64,000 nucleotides of DNA from Clostridium gelidum (GTDB taxonomy: Bacteria > Bacillota > Clostridia > Clostridiales > Clostridiaceae). Shown here in pieces: positions 37,142-46,977 of this stretch; the stretch's first letter is position 1; each line of letters opens with the position of its first letter. The position numbers were made by a program, and so were the translations under genes. The DNA lies in assembly GCF_019977655.1 (NCBI RefSeq), contig NZ_AP024849.1:2513001-2577000 (forward strand). The letters are read 5' to 3'. The notes beneath the pieces are model-generated. The model was not told where the DNA came from and did no database searches. It saw only the letters and a program-made list of their open reading frames with translations.

Positions 37142-38062
37142 ATGATATATGGAATAATTGATTTAGGATCGAATACAATTAGGCTTTCTTTATATAAATT
37201 TGAAAATGAAGAAATCGAACTACTTTTGAATAAAAAAACCATGGCTGGACTTGCTGGTTATGTTAAAGACAGTAACTTGTCCGGTAAAGGAATAGAAATA
37301 GCATGCAAGGTATTAAAAGAATATAAGGATATATTGGAAAACTTCAATGTTGAAAACTATTCTGTTTTTTCAACAGCATCATTAAGAAATATAAACAATA
37401 CAAAGGACGTTGTTGAAGTCATAAAATCAGAAACTAGTTTTGATGTTGATGTGATATCTGGAGAAGATGAAGCAAGATTAGACTTTGTAGGTGCCACACA
37501 AATCATGGATGTAACAGATGGTCTTCTTATTGATATAGGTGGAGGTAGTACAGAATTAGTATTGTACAAAAATAAAACAATAATTGATGCTGTAAGTATT
37601 CCTATAGGATCATTAAACCTTTTTTGTAAATGTGTTTCAAATATACTTCCTACGAAAGATGAAAAAAAGGAAATAAAAAAACTAGTAACTAAAGAACTTG
37701 ATGAAATATTCAAAACGCCTGAAGTATCATCTAAATTAAAAAACTGCGAATTGATATGTGGAGTCGGAGGAACTGTTCGTGCGACAAAGCGTCTCATAAA
37801 CGATAGATATTCATTGCCAGAATTCAACAAGGAAATTAAGACAAAGTCATTAAAAAAACTTTTGAAAAGCTTAAGTAAGCCAAACAAAGATACATTAAAG
37901 AATATCTTGCAGGTCGTTCCAGAAAGGGTACATACTGTTGTTCCTGGCATAATAATATTAGACACTATTGCAAAATATTTTGAAAGTGAAACAATCATTG
38001 TAAGCAGATATGGAGTAAGAGAAGGGTATTTATATAACAAGGTATTGAAGAGAGGAGTATAG
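37142..38062 (+). CDS. ppx: Ppx/GppA-family phosphatase
   Basis: An exopolyphosphatase/guanosine pentaphosphatase-type protein of 306 residues, ASKHA fold. Phosphate-binding loops DLGSNTIRLSLY (7-18) and DIGGGSTELVLY (about 136-147) and the GEDEARLDFVGA block are present. It corresponds to the two-domain short form lacking the C-terminal HD-like part. Acts on polyphosphate or (p)ppGpp in the cytoplasm; which one is not clear from sequence. GGAGG precedes the ATG. Confidence 0.85.
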   Translation: MIYGIIDLGSNTIRLSLYKFENEEIELLLNKKTMAGLAGYVKDSNLSGKGIEIACKVLKEYKDILENFNVENYSVFSTASLRNINNTKDVVEVIKSETSFDVDVISGEDEARLDFVGATQIMDVTDGLLIDIGGGSTELVLYKNKTIIDAVSIPIGSLNLFCKCVSNILPTKDEKKEIKKLVTKELDEIFKTPEVSSKLKNCELICGVGGTVRATKRLINDRYSLPEFNKEIKTKSLKKLLKSLSKPNKDTLKNILQVVPERVHTVVPGIIILDTIAKYFESETIIVSRYGVREGYLYNKVLKRGV

Positions 38063-38238
38063 AATTACTATTTAACTTTCTGAAAATATTTTAATGAAGC
38101 AGTAGTGGATTAATACAATGTTAATAAATATAAAGAAATGGTAAAAGTTTGATTAAGTGCATTGAAATGAATCAAATATTGTTTTATTGTAATAGTAGAA
38201 AAGAACTTAAATTATTATTATGAGGAGTGATATTTATT

Positions 38239-38397
38239 ATGAGCGGACAATTTGAAGAAGAAAGAGAATTGGATGTGAAAATTGAAATCGTAAAGGAATT
38301 ACTCTATACTAAAATGAAGGGGAATGTTTGTAGTGAAGATATTGAAGAAATTAATATGTGTTTGGATAAGCTTATAGTTAATTATTTAATAAATTAA
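38239..38397 (+). CDS. Spo0E-like aspartyl-phosphate phosphatase (52 aa)
   Basis: A small helical-hairpin protein. The C-terminal CLDKLIVNYL stands where Spo0E family members have the SQELDKLIxxY signature; Ser-Gln-Glu is replaced by Met-Cys-Leu-containing INMCLD, so only the Asp-Lys-Leu-Ile core remains. Length and two-helix layout fit. In relatives these proteins dephosphorylate Spo0A and delay sporulation. GAGGAGTG precedes the ATG. The divergent signature lowers certainty about activity. Confidence 0.65.
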   Translation: MSGQFEEERELDVKIEIVKELLYTKMKGNVCSEDIEEINMCLDKLIVNYLIN

Positions 38398-38437
38398 TGT
38401 AAATAGGAGTGCTCAAAGAATTTGATGATAAAATATT

Positions 38438-38490
38438 TAATGCGTTGGTAGATAGAATTAAGATTCTTGAACCAACGCATTTTTGTTTTA
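38438..38490 (+). terminator. Terminator after the Spo0E-like gene
   Basis: ATGCGTTGGT pairs with ACCAACGCAT around an inner AAT/ATT-type stem, followed by a T-rich tail. Confidence 0.85.
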
Positions 38491-38533
38491 TAATAGTAGA
38501 ACTTCATCAAGTGCATATATTCTTTTAAGTTCC

Positions 38534-38897
38534 TATAGATACTCACAGTGGAACTCATACTTATGCCTACATCCGCCGAAATTGAATACATATTTATTCC
38601 GTAGGACTGTGAAAATTTCGCTGGAAGCATTCTAAATGGGAGGTTGCACCCATTATAGTTTGCTCCAAATGTAAAAGCTCACAGAGAAAGTTCGAAGAAC
38701 GAAATATAAAATTTCGATTCTCACTTTTTGGACAAACTATAATGGAACAACCTCCCATTAAGAAGCTTCAGCAACTTATTTTCAATGCCTACTTCACAAA
38801 TATGTATCCAATTTCTCTGTTTGGATATGCTCCTAAGTATAGTAAATGTTGAATATAATACCAAGTCTAAGTAAAATTTCAGTTGTGGGTATCTATA
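38534..38897. repeat. MITE-like foldback element, family B, copy 2 (364 bp)
   Basis: Begins TATAGATACTCACAGTGG and ends GTTGTGGGTATCTATA, matching copy 1 at 20884-21197. The stem arms (for example GGGAGGTTGCACCCATTATAG against CTATAATGGAACAACCTCCC, shown here in part) are kept, but the tip region around 38665-38730 is unrelated to copy 1 and itself self-complementary. The arms vary with compensating changes, which suggests that the fold rather than the sequence is maintained. Confidence 0.8.
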
Positions 38898-39180
38898 ATT
38901 GTGCTAGCGCACTCTTTATAAATGTGCATATTTATGGAGAAGAATATTACCATATATATGGTGAAGAATATGCGCCAAAAATGCGGGCTAAGGTGATATG
39001 GGGGAGGAAAGATAGTTGTTTAAAAATTTTTCAAGCTAACGTAGTTTCAAGCGCAGAGCAGAATAAAATAAGCGGAAACTCTTTAAATAAATTTACTGAG
39101 TAAATATTAAATAAAAAATTTCTTATATTTAATATTTACCAACTTTAGTTTTTGTGGAGGAATTTAATATTGTTAAAAAA
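38898..39180 (+). other. Unexplained stretch before the defence island
   Basis: A 24-base near-tandem duplication (38927-38950 and 38951-38974) encodes HIYGEEY twice in one open frame that ends at 39103. That frame starts inside the MITE and has no ribosome site, so it may be the tail of a lost gene. A hairpin (GTAAATATTAAATA, 39101-39114, against its complement near 39126-39139) follows, and then a 12-codon frame from TTG 39170 with GGAGG upstream. I assign no function to any of these. Confidence 0.3.
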
Positions 39181-39198
39181 ATATGGTTTAATATATGG

Positions 39199-39226
39199 TT
39201 TATCATGAATTATATGGTAATATAAT
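39199..39226 (+). promoter_or_regulatory. Promoter of the DISARM-like operon
   Basis: TTTATC (39199-39204) and a perfect TATAAT (39221-39226) with a 16-base spacer lie 30 bases before the drmE start. A near-repeat ATATGGTTTA occurs just upstream at 39181 and 39194. Confidence 0.5.
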
Positions 39227-39256
39227 GTTATAAGTAGTAGAGAAAGAGGTAAAAAT

Positions 39257-39856
39257 ATGTATAATGATGTAATAAGAAATTCACTTGAGAAATTTACAAT
39301 ATATTATGAAGAAAAGGAAATAAAATTTTCTGATTTTGAAAATAGATTGATTGACGTCTTTTTGGAGGAAAAAGAAAATACTTATATATATATTATGCCC
39401 AAGGAAAATATTTATTTTATAGCACTATTTATTATTTATTCAGGATTAGCTCAATATTTAGACAATATATATTCTAAAGGGAATGATCTAATTGATGCGC
39501 TGAAACAAGGAGATATCATAGAATATAGTAAAGCACGATGTGAATTTCTCGGGGTTGAGGATAAAAAAATGAAACTTAAATTTGCTGATTTATTATATCG
39601 TCTTCCAATAGAGCAAATATATAAGATAAGTTTTTATAAGGGAAATGCGAACACTTTAAATAAGTTTCCTAGCAATAGTAATAGAGGTTCAAAGAAGACT
39701 AGGAATATAATATCTAAAATATTGGAAATTGATAATGATGTGTTTTCAAAAGTTATTAGTAGTTCTACATTAATTGTAGCACAAAAAGATATTGTGTTTT
39801 CTATTATGGAAAACCTAAGGTTGAGTCAAGTAAAAGTTGGCAAGAATTTTATTTAA
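39257..39856 (+). pseudogene. drmE: DISARM protein DrmE, N-terminal part, interrupted by IS
   Basis: Codons 1-187 are the true N-terminus of a DrmE-like protein; the last 12 codons are read from the IS end and then stop. GAGGT precedes the ATG. The break falls inside the duplicated AAAACCTAA (39810-39818). Joining codon 187 to the sequence after the second copy (41541 on) restores one 851-residue frame through 43534. DrmE is a class 2 DISARM component of unknown biochemical role. Its identity rests mainly on its position directly before drmA-drmB and its size; I recognise no catalytic motif. Confidence 0.7.
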
Positions 39857-41531
39857 ATTATTATCCATTATTTTACATTGCATTTTTAAAATTTCCCTAC
39901 CCATACTGTATATTTAACTATAACTAATATCACTAAATGATTTTAATCCACATAAATCACGTACTATTTTTCTACCTAACGTTGCGGCAGCTCCGCTATA
40001 CGGAATTTGTGCACTATTGCACTTATATGCCTTACACTTATTAGATTCTTTATTCGCTTGAAATACTGTTAATGGTAGTTTTGCAACTACTGTATCAATA
40101 ACATCATCAGAAATAATATTTCTGTAGATTTTATCTACAGTATCAAACAACCTATTACTAAATTTTTCAGATAATATTTTAGATAAATTATCTGCACCAT
40201 TAATAGACCAGCTCATTTTTCTGCCCTTCATTCTTTGAGCTAATACATCACAAATATTATGTTCCATTGTGCCTAGATTCTTGTATTCCATGCCTTCCGG
40301 CGCCGTAGGCATGTTTATGTCACTTCTTAATTTATACGGTATTAATCCATCTCTATTGTGAACAAAGTAATCATATAATTCAGTAAGCTTCTTAAATGCA
40401 ATATCTTTTTCGTTTGTAAGTATCATCATATTTACAATAGTTTCTAGACCTTCATCAATTTTACCTTCTCTAAATAGTTTTAGTAATTGCTTTTGAGCTC
40501 TTTTATCACTTACCTTACGTATAATCGCTTGGCCTACATGAAATGGATCTAGCTGAAAATGAATGTCTTCATCCTCACAAGTTGCTTTAATCCAATTTGC
40601 TCCATCACCGTTTAATATTCTAGTTTGAATTTCATCTACATTGTATTTTTCTGAAATTGTTGCGCTAGCAAGCTTTTTAAAGTGATTGGAATTGCTAAAG
40701 CTTGCACAAACAGTTTTATCAACAACCACATATTCTTTTTTGCTCCCTGGGCGTAAAGTCCAGCCAGTATATGATACTGCTAGTTTTAACTCTTTCTTTT
40801 TATTTTTCCCTTTTGGTCTATCATTACCTTGAAGATAGAGCCAAACTCCATCTTGCTCCTGAAACAATACTGGTACTTCCTTTTCGCCTTTTAATGCACC
40901 TTTGTCATTTAACTCAATTTTACGATTTTCTATTTCTTTAATCTTTTCCCCAAGTGTTTGAACTATGTTCCAAACGCCTTGAGCACTAATATCTTGATTA
41001 CACATAGTTTTAATATTCTCAGATGTCTTTCTAAAAGAAACCTCCGTCACGTTAGTTAAAATAGTTTCTACGAGATTTATAGACACATTTCCTAAAGTGT
41101 CCATCCCTAAATACTCATCCAAAAGGTACTTAGTTGCTTTCTTACCATCTTCAAGTTTAAATTCATAAATGCGCCTAGAATACTCTACGTTCCCCATAAT
41201 AGTCCTCAAACAAGTTTGCTTACGACCTTTATTACGGTAAACCTTGCTATCTCTTTCATTAAGTAGTTTTTCATCTAAAAATTCTAATATACTTTTTAAA
41301 GCATTACAAGCTTCGTCACAAGCATATTTATAAATTCTTTTCTCTAACTCCTTGAAAGTCATTCCTTTATCATTTAAACTTAATTCATACATAAATATAA
41401 CTCCATTCTATTTAGTCTTAGCAACTTAATTATAATGGATAATTTATGTATTTGGGAGATGCTTTCGCATCTCCTTTTACTATTTATACAGTTTTTATTA
41501 CTGTTTCTGCCTACTAAAATTATACTCTAAC
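39819..41531 (-). mobile_element. ISLre2-family insertion sequence (1713 bp)
   Basis: The element is bounded by a 9-bp direct repeat AAAACCTAA (39810-39818 and 41532-41540), the duplication size expected for ISLre2. Its ends are imperfect inverted repeats: GGTTGAGTCAAGTAAAAGTT on the left and GTTAGAGTATAATTTTAGTA read inward from the right, about 13 matches in 22. It carries one complete transposase gene on the minus strand. Both ends and the target repeat are intact, so the insertion looks recent. It splits drmE. Confidence 0.92.
39914..41392 (-). CDS. ISLre2-family transposase (UPF0236)
   Basis: A 492-residue transposase of the family long annotated as UPF0236. Recognisable blocks are the N-terminal RDSKVYRNKGRKQTCLRTIMGNVEYSRRIYEF, the central EQDGVWLYLQG, the GDGANWIK Asp-containing segment and DPFHVGQAI, and the C-terminal LGTMEHNICDVLAQRMKGRKMSW ahead of GADNLSKIL. 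These hold the acidic catalytic residues of the DDE-type fold. Full length for the family. GGAG lies upstream of the ATG on the minus strand. Confidence 0.92.
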   Translation of the reverse strand: MYELSLNDKGMTFKELEKRIYKYACDEACNALKSILEFLDEKLLNERDSKVYRNKGRKQTCLRTIMGNVEYSRRIYEFKLEDGKKATKYLLDEYLGMDTLGNVSINLVETILTNVTEVSFRKTSENIKTMCNQDISAQGVWNIVQTLGEKIKEIENRKIELNDKGALKGEKEVPVLFQEQDGVWLYLQGNDRPKGKNKKKELKLAVSYTGWTLRPGSKKEYVVVDKTVCASFSNSNHFKKLASATISEKYNVDEIQTRILNGDGANWIKATCEDEDIHFQLDPFHVGQAIIRKVSDKRAQKQLLKLFREGKIDEGLETIVNMMILTNEKDIAFKKLTELYDYFVHNRDGLIPYKLRSDINMPTAPEGMEYKNLGTMEHNICDVLAQRMKGRKMSWSINGADNLSKILSEKFSNRLFDTVDKIYRNIISDDVIDTVVAKLPLTVFQANKESNKCKAYKCNSAQIPYSGAAATLGRKIVRDLCGLKSFSDISYS

Positions 41532-41587
41532 AAAACCTAAAAATACGATTTAATGGAGAATTACTAGATATTGGAGAAGTATTTCCA

Positions 41588-43534
41588 ATGGCGTATTGTT
41601 TATCGGAAGATAACTATTATTATTTTAGAGGAAATTCTTCTAAACAAGAACCAATTATAAAATTCACATCAAAAATTTATAATGCTAAGGATATTGTAAA
41701 GAAGAATAAAAAAATAAATTCGGTAGTGGTATTGCAGAAAAAAATAAATAGAGAAGATTTAGATGATATATCATACATAAGTGATAGAAGCAACATTTCA
41801 AAAACACGTTTACTTTTACAACCTTTAGAAATAGAACATTATATAGATGAGAATTTTATAAAGGAAAAATTCAATATTGTAAATATTAATGAAGAATTTT
41901 TTGAAAATATATCTCCACAAGACATAAACATACTTAATAAACAAGAATATAGATTAATTAAGAATTATGTAAATGCTACTGAAAAGTATATTACAATTAA
42001 AGATTGTAACCAAGATATATACAAAAAAAATATACTTAAAAAATGCAGAAGTTTAATAAATATATTTGCAGATAATAATAAAATTATAAAATTTGTGATC
42101 AATGCTAGAACATTATCAAAAAGATTATCGTGTATGATTATGCCATTATTAGAATATGAAAATTTCTATGAAAAAAAGAATTTAAAACAATATACAATAA
42201 AATCAATATTAAAAGAATTACAGACATTTTGTGAGAGTGAATTTATGGACTCATTATCAAAAGATTCTAAGAACATTATTAATGATATATATGATAATTG
42301 TTTAAGTTTTTATGATAGAGAAATTAAAACTAATAATAAATGGAGAGAGTTAGAAACGGTAATACGATTAACTAAAAATCAGAAAACAGGAATTATAGTT
42401 GAAAATAAAAATATACGAAGAGCATTTAGAAAATATTTTGGTATTAGATATCCATTAAAAAACAATATATTAATAGAATCTATTAATAGCATTAAGGATT
42501 CTGTATTTGAAAGAGTTGTATATACTTCAAGGTTGGATGATAATTATTATTGGAATTACAAAATTTTAAATTCAAGTAATAATATTTATATTTTGTCTAG
42601 AAATGAAAAAAATAATATCAAGTATTTAAAAAGAAAATATCTAAATTTTATTAGAGGTACGAATATATTAGAAATAGTTCAAGATGATAATATTCTCAAT
42701 GAAGAAAAAAATTATGATGATAGAATTTTAGTTGAAGAGTTAGAAGCAGCTGATGAAAATAATTTAAATAATGAGTTAGAGAGACTTATAGCAACTAGTT
42801 ATATACCGATACAACAAAATACAGAAAGCAATCAATCATCTACAATATGTGAAGTGGTTTTAGCGTTTAAATCAGGTGAAAGAGCCTTTATAACACCTCA
42901 ATATGAAGCATATGTGTTAAATGAGAGCAGAGAAGAATTGATAAATAAGAAACCTAAAAATATTGAAAAAGGAGACATATTATTATTTGTAGAGGAAATA
43001 GGCAAAGATTTAATTGATAAAATAATGCTAGATTTAATGAATGTAGAAGAAATTAAAAACAAATATGAAGAGGATTATAACATGGTTAATCAATGGAAAA
43101 GTGAATTGATTGAGTATATTAATGTAAATAAGATTACGTATAGACAATTGGAATTAGAACTAAAAAATAGAAGTATTTCAAGATGTGGAGCAAGTATTAG
43201 ATCTTGGTTAGTAAATACAGTTGTTGGGCCACAAGATGAAGATGTATTGAGGGTTTTAGGAGAGATAACATCTATAGAGGTATTATTAAATAAACATACA
43301 CAATGTTATGAGGCTTGTTCCAATATACGCAAGTTTCAAGTACATATTAGAAAAGCTATAGCAAGATGTATTTTAAAATCATCAATAAATGAAGAACGTG
43401 ATGATTTAGATTTATTGATTAGAAATAGAATTGAAGAAACAATAAAATACATAAAGAAAGTTGAAGTTCAAAATATTTATTTAGTGAATAAAGAGATACC
43501 TGTGTACCTAGCAAATAAGGTGATAGAGGAATAA
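41588..43534 (+). pseudogene. drmE: DISARM protein DrmE, C-terminal part
   Basis: The frame is open from 41531, and its first codons after the target repeat (KIRFNGELLDIGEVFP) continue the N-terminal part in frame. From the ATG at 41588 it would give 648 residues. A GGAGAAG 9 bases before that ATG could by chance allow separate translation. The protein is charged and helical, with Cys residues near the end (RCGAS, HTQCYEACSN) and no recognised enzyme motif. It ends 11 bases before drmA, with a GGGGG ribosome site between, so drmE and drmA were translationally close. It is the disrupted part of a class 2 DISARM-like operon. Confidence 0.7.
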
Positions 43535-43545
43535 GGGGGATAAAC

Positions 43546-46500
43546 ATGAAGGATGAATTGAGAAATATTAGAGACAATATATATTATTCTGTTAGGGAAG
43601 AAATACTTGGTCCAGGATCTGAACAAACAGGATTACCAATTGAAGAGGAAATCATAACTGATAAGCCAAGCAAAAGATATTCAACAGGGATATTATTTAC
43701 AAAAAAAGAACAAGAAAATATTAATGTTGATGAAGGTAGTAGTTCAGATAAAGATGCTGAAAATGAAAATAATCAAGAAGGAAAAGATGAAGAGCTTGTT
43801 GTAAATCCAAAATCAGAATGTTTAGAAGAAACAATAGATGAAGATTTTAGTGAGAACATAAACAATTCTCATATTATAAAAAAGAGTTCTATGGGAATGA
43901 CTTTTTTTTGTGATAAAAATATAGAAAAATTATTAATTTATGTAAATGGGGCACGATACAGAGAAGTAAAAACTAGTGAATGTATGATAGCTTATAGTGG
44001 AGATTTATTGCCACTGAAAGAAGCAGAAGTAGGATCGTATGTTTCTTATGAAGAAGGCTTTTTGAAGTTGAAAAATAGATTTGATACAAAGGTTATAAAT
44101 AAATTTGATGAAAATGGATACTTTGTAGATAGAGAAAATTTAAAAGATGCATTTTATAAGTTAGCAAAGCAAGGAAATACTTATAACAAAGCATATAAAA
44201 GAGTTCCTATAAATTTCACGAACCCTATAGAAGTATCTTTTGATAGAGGCAACTATGGTTTTTTTGAAATAAAAGAAGAACAATTAGAAGTATTTGTTTT
44301 AAAGAGAGAATATTATAAAAAATATAGTATCACAGTTATGTTAGTAAATAAAAATTCATCGAAAAATTCAGACGAAAATTATATCTTTCAACCAGAGATC
44401 ATTGTAAATTCAGAAGATAATAATTTTAGATTTCTTAGTTCAAATATTAGTGAAAATAATGAAGATAAATTATTGAAATTATTATATAGAAATAAGCAAA
44501 GTTATGGATCAGGTCATGGAGTTTCAATAGATTTTTCGAAAATTGATACAAAAACAGGAATAGGAAAAATAAAGACTGATTATATGCCAATATACGAAGT
44601 TCCTAGTACTGACTTTAATATGAAAGAAATAAAATCAATCCAAGACTTAGTTTTACCAATGCTAAATTTATCAACTTTAAGTGATTTTAACAAGGATAAA
44701 ATAATGGATTTATTAAATGGATTTATTAAAAGTTATAAAGAATGGATAGATAAAAAAGGAACTGAGATAGAAAATAAAAGCTTTGATAATATGTTTAAAG
44801 AAGTAGCTGGAGAGAATATTAAAAATTGTAAAATTTCTTATGATAGGATGAAAGAAGGTCTTAACTTATTAATCAATAATGCTAATGCATATAAATCATT
44901 TCAATTAGCCAATACAGCTATGCTGATTCAAAGAATACAATCTTATCATCCTAATGACTTGGAAAAGTGCAATTCAATTGATATGTATAAAAAATATGAT
45001 ATTAAGGAAGCAAAATGGAGAGGATTTCAATTAGCTTTTTTACTTATGACAATTCCATCTTTAGTAGATGATAAAAATGAGTATAGAGATGTTGTAGATT
45101 TAATCTGGATACCTACTGGTGGAGGAAAGACAGAAGCTTATTTAGGGGTATCTGCATTTACTATTTTTTATAGAAAAATAACCAAAGGAAAATCAGCAGG
45201 TGGAACAACCATAATAATGAGATATACTTTACGTTTATTAGCAGCTCAACAATTTGAAAGAGCAAGTATATTAATATGCGCTTGCGAATACTTAAGAGAA
45301 AAGGATGAAGAATTATTGGGCGACGAACCTATTTCAATAGGTTTATGGATTGGCTCATCACAAACTCCAAATACATTAAAAGATGCTAGATATGAAAAAA
45401 CAGAACTTTCTAAAAATCAATATGCTGAAAATAAATTTCAACTTAGAGAGTGTCCATGGTGTAAAACAAAATTTACAATTAGTTCATATAATGTTTCCAC
45501 AAGAGGAAACAAAACATTTGAATTTGATTGCCAAAACCATAATTGCCATTTCAAAGTCAAAGGAAGGTTACCTATTCAAATTATTGATGAATCATTATAT
45601 AAGAAGCCACCAACATTATTATTTTCAACTGTTGATAAATTTGCAATGCTGGCTTGGAAAGGTGAAATTGCATCATTTTTTGGATTAGCTAGTGATAATG
45701 CATCTCCAGAATTAATAATACAAGATGAATTACATTTAATATCAGGACCATTAGGAACATTAGTTGGTTTATTTGAAACAGCTATAGATTATCTATGTAG
45801 TCAAAATGGTATTAAACCTAAAATAATAGCTTCTACCGCTACGATATGTGAAGCAGATGAACAAATAAAGAATGTTTACAAAAGAGCCGTAAAACAATTT
45901 CCATCACCAGGACTTGAAATAGAAGATTCATTTTTTACAAGAGAAAGTAATCTTGAAGATAATTTTGGAAGATTGTATGTTGGATTAACTGGAATTGGGC
46001 AAACACAGATTACTACAGAAATTAGAACATTTGCTTCTATATTACAAAAAATAGAAATGATGAATATGTCTGATGAAGAAAAAGATAAGTATTGGACTTT
46101 AGTATCATATTTTAATAGTATAAGGGAGTTAGGCAAGGCATCAACTATAATTTATGATGATGTAAAAGACTATATGATTCGTATGGCTAGAAGAATAAAG
46201 GATTCTAGAATAACTAGAAAAATATCAAGTGCTAGAGAATTAACTAGTAGAATAAGTTCATCTGAAATAGTTAAAACGCTAAAGGATTTGGAAACACACT
46301 ACCCCAGTAAAGAAGCTATTAATATATTGTTGGCTACCAACATGATTTCAGTTGGAGTTGATGTTCCTAGATTAAATATAATGGCCATAATAGGACAACC
46401 TAAATTAACTTCAGAGTATATTCAAGCATCAAGCAGAGTTGGCCGTAGTGACCCAGGTATAGTATTTACATTATATGATGGAAGAAAATCTAGAGATGAT

Positions 46501-46977
46501 TCACACTATGAAATATTTCAGGCGTATCACCAAGCATTTTATAAATACGTAGAACCAACAAGCATTACACCTTATTCAGAAGCAGCTATAGATAGAATGT
46601 TACATTCTATGTTTATTAGTATGATTAGACATAGCACCAGTTTAAATAGTGATGACTTTGCTATGAATTTTGAAATAGAGGATAATGATGTTGAAAAAAT
46701 TAAAAATTATATTATAAATAGAGCAGAGGAAATAGAACCAACTAGTGTAGAATATATAAAAGATAAATTAAATAAAATAATAGAAAATTGGATAGATAAA
46801 AGTCAGAACAAAGAATATCCATTGAAATATGTGAAAGGTGAGAATCCATTAATAAGTGCGTTTTACGATAAGAGTGCAAAGCATCCTGGAATTGAAACAA
46901 TGACATCAATGAGAAATGTTGATGGAGAAGCTGGTATTAGAATTTTAGAAAAAAGGGGAGATGAAAGTAATGAGTAA
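43546..46977 (+). CDS. drmA: DISARM helicase-like protein DrmA
   Basis: A 1143-residue SF2 helicase-like ATPase, the core DISARM protein with DrmB. Walker A is in WIPTGGGKTEAY (about 524-532), the DExH box is DELH in IIQDELHLISG (about 727-730), motif III is STATI, and motifs V-VI are ATNMISVGVDVPRLN and QASSRVGRSDPG. The N-terminal 450 residues are family-specific with an acidic stretch (about 60-105). A zinc-like cluster CPWCKTKF ... CQNHNC lies before the DELH box. It overlaps drmB by 8 bases. With DrmB it is thought to recognise incoming phage DNA. Confidence 0.88.
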   Translation: MKDELRNIRDNIYYSVREEILGPGSEQTGLPIEEEIITDKPSKRYSTGILFTKKEQENINVDEGSSSDKDAENENNQEGKDEELVVNPKSECLEETIDEDFSENINNSHIIKKSSMGMTFFCDKNIEKLLIYVNGARYREVKTSECMIAYSGDLLPLKEAEVGSYVSYEEGFLKLKNRFDTKVINKFDENGYFVDRENLKDAFYKLAKQGNTYNKAYKRVPINFTNPIEVSFDRGNYGFFEIKEEQLEVFVLKREYYKKYSITVMLVNKNSSKNSDENYIFQPEIIVNSEDNNFRFLSSNISENNEDKLLKLLYRNKQSYGSGHGVSIDFSKIDTKTGIGKIKTDYMPIYEVPSTDFNMKEIKSIQDLVLPMLNLSTLSDFNKDKIMDLLNGFIKSYKEWIDKKGTEIENKSFDNMFKEVAGENIKNCKISYDRMKEGLNLLINNANAYKSFQLANTAMLIQRIQSYHPNDLEKCNSIDMYKKYDIKEAKWRGFQLAFLLMTIPSLVDDKNEYRDVVDLIWIPTGGGKTEAYLGVSAFTIFYRKITKGKSAGGTTIIMRYTLRLLAAQQFERASILICACEYLREKDEELLGDEPISIGLWIGSSQTPNTLKDARYEKTELSKNQYAENKFQLRECPWCKTKFTISSYNVSTRGNKTFEFDCQNHNCHFKVKGRLPIQIIDESLYKKPPTLLFSTVDKFAMLAWKGEIASFFGLASDNASPELIIQDELHLISGPLGTLVGLFETAIDYLCSQNGIKPKIIASTATICEADEQIKNVYKRAVKQFPSPGLEIEDSFFTRESNLEDNFGRLYVGLTGIGQTQITTEIRTFASILQKIEMMNMSDEEKDKYWTLVSYFNSIRELGKASTIIYDDVKDYMIRMARRIKDSRITRKISSARELTSRISSSEIVKTLKDLETHYPSKEAINILLATNMISVGVDVPRLNIMAIIGQPKLTSEYIQASSRVGRSDPGIVFTLYDGRKSRDDSHYEIFQAYHQAFYKYVEPTSITPYSEAAIDRMLHSMFISMIRHSTSLNSDDFAMNFEIEDNDVEKIKNYIINRAEEIEPTSVEYIKDKLNKIIENWIDKSQNKEYPLKYVKGENPLISAFYDKSAKHPGIETMTSMRNVDGEAGIRILEKRGDESNE

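Noticed and set aside
37357..38040. Long minus-strand open frame of 227 codons
   Set aside because: It is antisense to the Ppx/GppA gene, which has clear family motifs. The minus frame has no ribosome site or recognisable domain.
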